Source of the DNA: UBA3206 sp963623875
Lineage (GTDB): Bacteria > Bacillota_I > Bacilli_A > Acholeplasmatales > Anaeroplasmataceae
Length of the DNA: 8,968 bases
Assembly: GCA_963623875.1 (NCBI GenBank)
Contig: CAVFNL010000023.1
Location: forward strand, 1-8,968
Direction: 5' to 3'
In this document: positions 1 through 5,320 of the stretch, in pieces
How the letters are laid out: each line of letters starts with the position of its first letter
Position numbering within the stretch: the stretch's first letter is position 1
Notes under the pieces: model-generated
Seen by the model: the letters and a program-made list of their open reading frames with translations, nothing else
Databases searched by the model: none
What the model was told of the DNA's origin: nothing
Position numbers and translations under genes: made by a program

Positions 1-43
1 AATAGTGGTTCAAAAAAAGTTGACCAAACTGGTTTATTTTATC

Positions 44-77
44 TTGACACTTTCACTTATTACAAAAGAGTTATAAT
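44..77 (+). promoter_or_regulatory. Candidate promoter of the GGDEF gene (suboptimal spacing)
   Basis: A perfect -10 TATAAT is at 72-77 and a perfect -35 TTGACA at 44-49, but 22 bases separate them, well beyond the usual 16-18. No better -35 lies at normal distance (49-54 reads ACTTTC). Either the -10 works with an activator, or only one of the two hexamers is functional. The start codon is 23 bases after the -10, so the leader would be about 17 nt with the Shine-Dalgarno AGGAG at 87-91. Confidence 0.45.
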
Positions 78-100
78 TTTATTGTTAGGAGTGAATTTAT

Positions 101-1255
101 ATGTCGTTTGAGCAATTTATAGAATATAATTTTGCGCCAATTATTGGACTTATATTTCAGATTATAATTTTAACATGTAGCAAAAACATTGAAAAAAGAG
201 ACGAAAAAATCTTATGTCTTGCGGCTGTTCTTGAAGGATTTGAATTGCTTACATATAATTTAGAGTATATGTATTCATCTTTTTCTTATTACTCATATAT
301 GCGAACTTTTTTATCTGTTTGTGGATACTTAATAAGACCTATGCTTGTATATCCTTTTATTATGCTTATAAGGGAATACGGAACTAAAAGATCAAAATAT
401 GAATACCTAGATTTAATATTGTTTGCAGTACTTTGTGTAATAGAAATTATTGCGCTTATACCATCTAATCATTTAGTGTTCTGGTTTGATGATGATAATA
501 TTTTTCATAGGGGAAAATTAGGATATGCATCTCAGGTCGTTACGATAATTTATTTGCTAGAAGTAGTTGCTCAAATTGTTCGTGCAGCAAAAAGCACAAG
601 AAAATTAAATACATTATTAGTTGTGACAATCTTTATTTATTGTTCTTTCTCTATGTTATTTGAAACTATATATAATATTAAAAGTTTAGGAGTTTGTGCT
701 TGTATATTCTCGGTTGATTTATTCATGTTTGCGCTCCAAACTAATTATTTAACAACCGCAACTCAAAGGCTTAAAACTATATCAGAAATAGATTCACTAA
801 CAGGTATATCTAATAGATATTATGGTGAAAAAACTATTAATGATTTATTAGATCAAGGTAAAGGTAGTTTCTTCTTTATTATGGATATTAATAAGTTTAA
901 GCGTATAAATGATACATATGGTCATTCTATCGGTGATGAAGCTATTGTTAAGGTTGCGAAAGCATTAAAAAATTCCGTTTCAGAAGATGATATTGTTATG
1001 CGGCTTGGTGGAGATGAGTTTGCGATTTACTGCACTGATGGTTGTGTTACAGATCCTTTAAATTATGTAAATAATATATTTGAAAATATAAATAAAATTA
1101 GCTTATCAGCAGATGATAGTTATCATATTAGTTTGTCAGTTGGTTGTTGTAAAATTGATGGAGTTGATGTATCTTCTTTTGATAAACTATATAACGATGC
1201 GGATAAAAAATTATATAAAGCTAAACTTAATGGAGGAAATTATATAGAAATGTAA
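101..1255 (+). CDS. Membrane-bound diguanylate cyclase (GGDEF domain)
   Basis: 384-residue protein predicted to make the second messenger c-di-GMP from two GTP at the cytoplasmic face of the membrane. Residues 1 to about 215 are hydrophobic with roughly seven likely membrane segments (near 10-27, 37-52, 68-91, 104-121, 144-162, 171-188, 196-214). This part is probably an input domain; I do not recognise a named sensor family or its ligand. The C-terminal GGDEF domain starts at the DSLTGISNR motif (231-239). Metal-binding Asp262 lies in MDINKFK, and the signature GGDEF at 303-307 is complete, so catalysis is expected. The allosteric I-site RxxD is not conserved: the four residues ending at Asp297 are S-E-D-D, so feedback inhibition by product is probably lost. 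No EAL or HD-GYP domain is present. The ATG at 101 has AGGAG nine bases upstream. A terminator follows, so the gene is probably monocistronic. Confidence 0.93.
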   Translation: MSFEQFIEYNFAPIIGLIFQIIILTCSKNIEKRDEKILCLAAVLEGFELLTYNLEYMYSSFSYYSYMRTFLSVCGYLIRPMLVYPFIMLIREYGTKRSKYEYLDLILFAVLCVIEIIALIPSNHLVFWFDDDNIFHRGKLGYASQVVTIIYLLEVVAQIVRAAKSTRKLNTLLVVTIFIYCSFSMLFETIYNIKSLGVCACIFSVDLFMFALQTNYLTTATQRLKTISEIDSLTGISNRYYGEKTINDLLDQGKGSFFFIMDINKFKRINDTYGHSIGDEAIVKVAKALKNSVSEDDIVMRLGGDEFAIYCTDGCVTDPLNYVNNIFENINKISLSADDSYHISLSVGCCKIDGVDVSSFDKLYNDADKKLYKAKLNGGNYIEM

Positions 1256-1260
1256 AATGT

Positions 1261-1295
1261 AAGGCTTAAGAATATAAATTTTTAAGTCTTTTTTT
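1261..1295 (+). terminator. Rho-independent terminator after the GGDEF gene
   Basis: Arms AAGGCTTAA (1261-1269) and TTAAGTCTT (1282-1290) form a 9-bp stem with one G-U pair and a 12-nt loop. The T tract runs 1289-1295. It begins five bases after the stop codon of the upstream gene. Confidence 0.8.
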
Positions 1296-1321
1296 ATTAA
1301 AATACATATATTAAAAAAATA

Positions 1322-1330
1322 TGTTATAAT
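1322..1330 (+). promoter_or_regulatory. Extended -10 promoter of mnmE
   Basis: TGTTATAAT (1322-1330) is a perfect extended -10 element, with TG one base before TATAAT. No recognisable -35 lies 16-18 bases upstream (the region reads ATACAT), which fits extended -10 promoters that depend less on the -35. Initiation would be near 1337, giving a leader of about 17 nt before the ATG at 1354. Confidence 0.65.
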
Positions 1331-1353
1331 CTATCATAGATGGAGTGATGTAT

Positions 1354-2697
1354 ATGTATGATGATATTTGTGCAATCGCAACTGCGTATGGAGTAGGAGC
1401 TATAAGTATAATTAGATGTAGTGGTCCTAATTCACTAGAACTTGTAGAAAAAATATTTAAAGGAAAAAAACTAACAGAAGTGAAACCTAATACTATAAAT
1501 TATGGCTATATTATGGATAAAGAAGATGTAGTGGATGAAGTTATGGTATCTGTTTTTCGTGCACCTCATAGTTTTACAGGAGAAGATTCTTGTGAGGTTT
1601 CGTGCCATGGTGGAGTATTTAATACAAATAAAGTGTTAGAAACACTTTTATCTAATGGATTTAGGATGGCTGAACCAGGAGAGTTTAGCAAAAGGGCTTT
1701 TTTAAATGGTAGAATTGATCTTACTGAGGCAGAAGCTATAATGGATGTTATAAGTTCATCTAATGATGTTGCATTAAAAAGTGCGTTAAATTCTTTAAGA
1801 AGTGGAACAAGAAATTTAATTAATTCGCTTAGGGATGATATATTTAAAATCATTGGTCAAATTGAGGTTAATATAGATTATCCTGAATACTATGATGTAT
1901 CTATCATGACAAATGATATAATAATGCCGCCACTAAAGAAAATTATTTCACGTATGGAAGATGTAATTGAACATTCATATATTTCTAATATGGTAATACA
2001 TGGAATTAAAACTGCTATAATTGGTAGGCCTAATGTTGGAAAAAGTAGTATTTTAAACATGTTGCTTGATGAAGAAAAGGCTATTGTAACAGATGTAGCT
2101 GGTACTACAAGAGATCTTGTTGAAGGGAAATTATCACTAAAAAATGTAACTCTTGATTTAATTGATACAGCGGGTATAAGAGATGGGCTTGTAGATGTTG
2201 TTGAACAAATAGGAATAAGCAAGAGTAAGAAACTTATTGAATCAGCTGAATTAATTCTTCTTGTATTAGATGCATCTAATGATTTAATAGATATGGATCA
2301 AGAACTATTAGAATTAACAAAGAATAAGAGAAGAATTATTATCGCAAATAAGATTGATAAAGGAATTAAGATTAATTTAGATGATTGTTTATATATATCT
2401 ACTAAAACAAAAAATGGATTATTTGAACTAGAAGATAAAATTATTAAAACTTGTAACATTAATGAATTTAATGTTAATGATATTAATTACACATCAAATA
2501 TTAGACATATAGATCTTTTAAAGAAATCATTAATATCACTAAAATCAGCTTATGAAGCATGTATTAATAATTTAGGTGTAGATATGGTTGAAATAGATAT
2601 GAAAGATGCATGGACAATACTAGGAGATATAACAGGAGACAATGATCCTAGTCTTCTTTTAGACAAGATGTTTAAAACTTTTTGCCTTGGAAAATAA
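1354..2697 (+). CDS. mnmE: tRNA uridine-5-carboxymethylaminomethyl(34) synthesis GTPase MnmE
   Basis: MnmE (TrmE) acts with MnmG to install carboxymethylaminomethyl at the wobble uridine of certain tRNAs, in the cytoplasm, using 5,10-methylene-THF and GTP hydrolysis. With the ATG at 1354 the protein has 447 residues, normal for the family. The N-terminal folate-binding domain shows GED...CHGG (about 76-87) and PGEFSKRAFLNGRIDLTEAEA. G-domain motifs: G1 GRPNVGKSS 224-232, G2 GTTRD 250-254, G3 DTAG 271-274, G4 NKID 332-335. Asn227 in G1 matches the residue that coordinates the activating K+ in the E. coli protein, and Glu284 (VEQIG) matches its catalytic Glu. The C-terminus is FCLGK (443-447) with the conserved Cys444. 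Start choice: GTG 1345 and ATG 1348 are also in frame, but GGAG (1342-1345) sits eight bases before 1354 and the family N-terminus begins there. mnmG does not follow, unlike the common mnmE-mnmG order. Confidence 0.97.
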   Translation: MYDDICAIATAYGVGAISIIRCSGPNSLELVEKIFKGKKLTEVKPNTINYGYIMDKEDVVDEVMVSVFRAPHSFTGEDSCEVSCHGGVFNTNKVLETLLSNGFRMAEPGEFSKRAFLNGRIDLTEAEAIMDVISSSNDVALKSALNSLRSGTRNLINSLRDDIFKIIGQIEVNIDYPEYYDVSIMTNDIIMPPLKKIISRMEDVIEHSYISNMVIHGIKTAIIGRPNVGKSSILNMLLDEEKAIVTDVAGTTRDLVEGKLSLKNVTLDLIDTAGIRDGLVDVVEQIGISKSKKLIESAELILLVLDASNDLIDMDQELLELTKNKRRIIIANKIDKGIKINLDDCLYISTKTKNGLFELEDKIIKTCNINEFNVNDINYTSNIRHIDLLKKSLISLKSAYEACINNLGVDMVEIDMKDAWTILGDITGDNDPSLLLDKMFKTFCLGK

Positions 2698-2724
2698 GAA
2701 GTTGCATTTGTGAGAGTTTTTCCT

Positions 2725-2751
2725 TTGCTTTTCTATTAAATTTAGTATACT
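2725..2751 (+). promoter_or_regulatory. Candidate promoter of the structured intergenic RNA
   Basis: TATACT (2746-2751) is a good -10 hexamer. A weak -35 TTGCTT (2725-2730) is 15 bases upstream, one or two short of ideal. Initiation seven bases past the -10 would fall at about 2758, where the first hairpin arm begins (2757). That coincidence supports it, although the -35 is poor. Confidence 0.4.
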
Positions 2752-2756
2752 ATATG

Positions 2757-2935
2757 TATGTAGGGTTGTTAAAATTTCAATTTCTCTCCCACATAAAAAC
2801 TATAGAGATTTTAATAGCCTTACATAATGCACTCTTTTTTGTGCAGAAAAGACTAACTTGGTACATGAATGGTATAACACATAACTCCCCTTACATAGTG
2901 TTATATGGCTTGTACTTAAGTTAGTTTTTATTTTT
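2757..2935 (+). ncRNA. Candidate small RNA (three hairpins, CU-rich loops)
   Basis: This gene-free stretch between mnmE and ktrB folds into three hairpins. Hairpin 1: arm 2757-2778 pairs with 2805-2826 over 22 consecutive positions without a bulge, 18 Watson-Crick and 4 G-U (2763/2820, 2766/2817, 2768/2815, 2776/2807), with a 26-nt loop. Hairpin 2: TGCAC 2828-2832 with GTGCA 2841-2845, 8-nt loop. Hairpin 3: 2848-2859 with 2918-2929 (12 pairs, one G-U), then GTACA/TGTAC (2861-2865/2911-2915), then GTATAACAC/GTGTTATAT (2872-2880/2898-2906), 17-nt loop. The T-rich 2925-2935 follows like a terminator. All wobbles are G-U only when read as + strand RNA; as minus-strand RNA they would be A-C mismatches, so transcription is inferred to be rightward. 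Both big loops expose C-rich segments (CTCTCCC 2784-2790; CTCCCC 2885-2890) complementary to Shine-Dalgarno sequences, like the C-rich loops of several Firmicutes sRNAs. I recognise no known RNA family here. It could instead be a long mnmE 3' UTR. Confidence 0.5.
2848..2935 (+). terminator. Terminator-like hairpin ending the mnmE-ktrB intergenic region
   Basis: The basal stem 2848-2859/2918-2929 (12 pairs) is followed directly by a U-rich tail (TTTTTATTTTT, 2925-2935, partly inside the stem). The stem is unusually tall for a terminator because two further helices stack above it. It would end the candidate sRNA, and also any mnmE read-through, just before the ktrB promoter. Confidence 0.5.
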
Positions 2936-2944
2936 ATATAGATT

Positions 2945-2973
2945 TTGATTAAATTTAAGATATATTGTATAAT
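2945..2973 (+). promoter_or_regulatory. Sigma-A type promoter of the ktrB-ktrA operon
   Basis: TTGATT (2945-2950) and a perfect TATAAT (2968-2973) are separated by 17 bases. Initiation near 2980 leaves a leader of only about 20 nt containing AAGGAG (2985-2990), eight bases before the ATG at 2999. The short leader leaves no room for a riboswitch in the operon mRNA, so the structured RNA upstream is probably not part of it unless there is read-through. Confidence 0.75.
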
Positions 2974-2998
2974 ATTTTTAGTTTAAGGAGATGTTTTA

Positions 2999-4450
2999 AT
3001 GTTAAAAAAAATACATCCATATATAAAAATCATTTTAACTTTCGCCTCAGTTATCTTACTTGGGACTATTATATTATCACTTCCTATATCATCTTTAAGT
3101 GGTAAATCAATTGGAGTTATGAATTCGCTTTTTACAGCGACTAGTGCAACATGTGTTACAGGGCTTAGTGTAATAAATGTTGCAAAAGAGTTATCGATAT
3201 TTGGAAAAATTGTATTAATGGTGTTAATGGAAGTAGGTGGACTTTCCATTATTACTATTACAGTTTTCTTTTTTACAATCTTAGGAGCAAAAATAGGAAT
3301 ATCTAATAGATTTTTGTTGCGCGAGCAGTTAAATCAAAATTCAGTTGATGGAATATTGGGGCTTGTAAAAAAAATTATAATTATATCATTTACAATCCAA
3401 CTTTTATTTTCGTTAATTAATTTTTATCCATTTTATTTATTTTTAAAATATTGTAGAAATAATAATTTACTAGAAAATTTAGGCCTTCATACTTTATCTA
3501 ATACAAAATTATATTTGTATTCTTATTTTATATCAATATTTCATAGTGCCGCATCATTCAACAATGCAGGATTTGATATAATAGGGAATAGTTCATTTCT
3601 TGGAATAAATGAATTAAAAGATGTTTTACCACTTTGGTGTAAATATACATTAAATCTTACAACAATATTTATGATAATTTTAGGTGGAATAGGTTTTGTT
3701 GTTTATACAGATGTTTTTAAATGTAAATTTAAATTTAAAAGATTTTCATTACATACTAAAATGGTTTTAGTTACAACGCTATTTTTAATACTTTTTGGAT
3801 GGCTATTTATATATTTGTCTGCAAATTATATATCTAATAGTTATTATGATGTAAATTCAAATATATTGGTGAATGCACCTAAAATGAATGTAATTCAGGC
3901 GTTATTTACATCTGTAAGTCTTCGTACGGCAGGATTTTACTCTTATGATATGCAGTATTTATCAGGACTTCCTGTCACATATATTTTATCTATAGTACTT
4001 ATGATTATAGGAGCATCACCCTGTTCTACTGGTGGAGGAATTAAAACAACAACATTTGCAGTTGTAGTAATTTCAATATATTATTATGCAAGAGGGCGTG
4101 ATGCAAAAGCATTTAAGCGCCGTATAAGTTCCGAACAAATATCAAAAGCATTTGTGCTTATTCTAACATCAATTTTAATAATTTTGTTAGCGACAATAAT
4201 AGTGGTTGCGATTCAGCCTGAATTTGGCGTTGAAAAAGTGCTATTTGAAGTGGTATCAGCTTTTTCAACAACAGGATGTACGATGGGAATTACAGAAAAA
4301 CTTGTTTTAGCAAACAAAATAATAATAACCATTATGATGTTTTTTGGCAGATTAGGACCACTTACAATAATGGGAGTTTTAAATAAGAATTGGATGAATA
4401 ATTATAAAGAAGAAATTAAATATGCAAAGGAGAATGTAATAATAGGATGA
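2999..4450 (+). CDS. ktrB: TrkH/KtrB family potassium uptake channel subunit
   Basis: 483-residue polytopic membrane protein, the ion-conducting subunit of a Ktr/Trk K+ uptake system. The four pore-loop repeats of the superfamily keep their selectivity-filter glycines: TCVTG (51-55), NNAGF (188-192), RTAGF (309-313) and STTGC (423-427). The first filter (ATSATCVTGL) resembles KtrB rather than E. coli TrkH. A glycine-rich segment ASPCSTGGGIKTTTF (339-353) corresponds to the intramembrane gating loop, and the conserved GRLGP (450-454) is present near the C-terminus. The N-terminus is basic and then hydrophobic, with no cleavable signal. AAGGAG lies eight bases before the ATG. The stop overlaps the start of the RCK partner gene by four bases, as expected for subunits made together. 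Annotation pipelines may call it trkH; the K+ channel assignment is secure, and the KtrB subtype is inferred from the filter and the short partner. Confidence 0.94.
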   Translation: MLKKIHPYIKIILTFASVILLGTIILSLPISSLSGKSIGVMNSLFTATSATCVTGLSVINVAKELSIFGKIVLMVLMEVGGLSIITITVFFFTILGAKIGISNRFLLREQLNQNSVDGILGLVKKIIIISFTIQLLFSLINFYPFYLFLKYCRNNNLLENLGLHTLSNTKLYLYSYFISIFHSAASFNNAGFDIIGNSSFLGINELKDVLPLWCKYTLNLTTIFMIILGGIGFVVYTDVFKCKFKFKRFSLHTKMVLVTTLFLILFGWLFIYLSANYISNSYYDVNSNILVNAPKMNVIQALFTSVSLRTAGFYSYDMQYLSGLPVTYILSIVLMIIGASPCSTGGGIKTTTFAVVVISIYYYARGRDAKAFKRRISSEQISKAFVLILTSILIILLATIIVVAIQPEFGVEKVLFEVVSAFSTTGCTMGITEKLVLANKIIITIMMFFGRLGPLTIMGVLNKNWMNNYKEEIKYAKENVIIG

Positions 4451-5118
4451 AAAAGAAGAATAAAAACTTTTTAGTAATAGGTGCTGGAAGATTTGGATCT
4501 AAAGTAGCTTCGACACTATATGAACAAGGATATGATGTTCTTGTAATTGATGTAGATGAAGATGCAATACAAACAATTTCAAGATATGTACCTAATAGTG
4601 TTATTGCGGACGCAAGTAAAAAAGATGTTTTAAATGAACTTATTGGAAAAAGTGGCGTTGATGCGGCAGTTGTTGCGATAGGTAATAACCTTCAAGCATC
4701 AATACTTTCAGTTGTTAATTTAAAAAACTTAGAAGTAAAAAGTATTACAGTTCGTGTTGATGAAGAAGATCATAAGGAAATGTTTGAAATGCTTGGCGCA
4801 ACTGATGTAATAATTCCTGAAGAAGCTAGTGCAATATCTCTTGCAAATCAAATCACATCAGACGCCATAGTTGATTACTATAATATATCGCATGACTATG
4901 GTATGTATAAACTAGAAGTTGGAGAAAAATTTAAACCAAAATCACTAATAGATTTAAATATAAGAAATGCTTATGAAATTAATGTTATAGGCATTATTCC
5001 TAATGGCGGAGAGTTCTTTATGCCTAAAGGGTCTGACCTTATAAGACCAACGGATACGCTAGTTGTAGTAGGTTCTAAAAATAATATTGAGAAATTTTCA
5101 ACATTTATACAGTCATAG
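4447..5118 (+). CDS. ktrA: KtrA/TrkA-type regulatory RCK subunit of potassium uptake
   Basis: 223-residue cytoplasmic protein, the gating ring subunit of the K+ uptake channel encoded just upstream. It has one RCK_N Rossmann domain (about 1-135) with the nucleotide-binding GAGRFG (12-17) and acidic residues at the end of the second strand (VIDVDED, Asp35/Asp37). An RCK_C domain follows (about 140-223). This single N+C unit is the KtrA size (around 220); E. coli TrkA has two such units and is twice as long. Family members bind ATP/ADP in RCK_N, and in Bacillota the RCK_C often binds c-di-AMP, which shuts uptake; whether this one does cannot be read off. Its ATG overlaps the upstream TGA (ATGA, 4447-4450). 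The nearest good Shine-Dalgarno, AAGGAG at 4427-4432, is 14 bases away, so translation is probably coupled to ktrB. Confidence 0.94.
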   Translation: MKKKNKNFLVIGAGRFGSKVASTLYEQGYDVLVIDVDEDAIQTISRYVPNSVIADASKKDVLNELIGKSGVDAAVVAIGNNLQASILSVVNLKNLEVKSITVRVDEEDHKEMFEMLGATDVIIPEEASAISLANQITSDAIVDYYNISHDYGMYKLEVGEKFKPKSLIDLNIRNAYEINVIGIIPNGGEFFMPKGSDLIRPTDTLVVVGSKNNIEKFSTFIQS

Positions 5119-5123
5119 AAGAT

Positions 5124-5150
5124 AAGGAGGCAATAACTCCTTTTTCTTTT
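5124..5150 (+). terminator. Terminator of the ktrB-ktrA operon
   Basis: AAGGAG (5124-5129) pairs with CTCCTT (5137-5142), 7-nt loop, followed by T-rich 5141-5151 with one C. It starts six bases after the ktrA stop. The T-rich tail is itself complementary to the A-rich stretch 5152-5166, so a second, nearly all A-U hairpin could form there. Confidence 0.75.
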
Positions 5151-5194
5151 TAAAAAAAGAAAAAAATAACATACATACTATCAAATATTGTTCG

Positions 5195-5211
5195 TTTTTT
5201 TTTTTTTTTTT
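5195..5211 (+). repeat. Homopolymeric T tract, 17 bases
   Basis: An uninterrupted run of 17 T lies about 44 bases upstream of the -35 of the lipoprotein gene. Runs this long are prone to slippage in replication and sequencing. It belongs to no terminator stem that I can find. Confidence 0.95.
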
Positions 5212-5223
5212 GCTTAAAATAAG

Positions 5224-5250
5224 AAAAAATTATAAAAAAAACTAAAAAAA
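5224..5250 (+). promoter_or_regulatory. Phased A-tracts / UP-element-like region
   Basis: Three A-tracts of 6, 8 and 7 bases start at 5224, 5234 and 5244, spaced exactly 10 bp, one helical turn. Phased A-tracts bend DNA, and the last two fall at about -40 to -57 relative to the predicted start, where RNA polymerase alpha subunits contact UP elements. They probably raise the strength of the lipoprotein promoter. Alternatively this is just A-rich drift in a low-GC genome. Confidence 0.5.
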
Positions 5251-5254
5251 TACG

Positions 5255-5283
5255 TTGTAAAAACGTTTACATTCGTGTATTAT
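5255..5283 (+). promoter_or_regulatory. Promoter of the InlB-repeat lipoprotein gene
   Basis: TTGTAA (5255-5260) and TATTAT (5278-5283) are 17 bases apart, with predicted initiation near 5290. The leader is about 30 nt and carries the GA-rich Shine-Dalgarno GAGAGG (5305-5310), ten bases from the ATG at 5321. Confidence 0.6.
5256..5271 (+). promoter_or_regulatory. Cre-like / LacI-family operator candidate
   Basis: TGTAAA (5256-5261) and TTTACA (5266-5271) form a perfect 6-bp inverted repeat around AACG. The 14-mer TAAAAACGTTTACA (5258-5271) matches the CcpA cre consensus TGWAANCGNTNWCA at all but its second position. It lies over the -35 and the spacer, so a bound repressor would block RNA polymerase. 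The shape fits CcpA or another LacI/GalR-family regulator; which one cannot be told. Confidence 0.4.
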
Positions 5284-5320
5284 GTGAATATGAAGAAAAA
5301 AGAAGAGAGGATAAATTAAT

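Noticed and set aside
23..33. ACCA-AAC-TGGT small palindrome upstream of the GGDEF gene as operator or terminator
   Set aside because: Only four base pairs with a 3-nt loop; expected by chance in this composition.
1566..2222. Two minus-strand open frames inside mnmE
   Set aside because: Antisense shadows of a well-conserved GTPase gene, with no start signals of their own.
2689..2723. GGAAAA (2689-2694) with TTTTCC (2718-2723) as the mnmE terminator
   Set aside because: Short stem, 23-nt loop, and no clean T run after it.
2682..2924. Open frame of about 80 codons through the mnmE-ktrB gap
   Set aside because: It overlaps the mnmE end, has no Shine-Dalgarno, and its composition is explained by the hairpin arms; RNA structure fits better than coding.
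2757..2998. Known K+-related riboswitch (ydaO-type c-di-AMP) in front of ktrB
   Set aside because: None of the conserved ydaO core segments is recognisable, and ktrB has its own promoter downstream that leaves a leader of about 20 nt.
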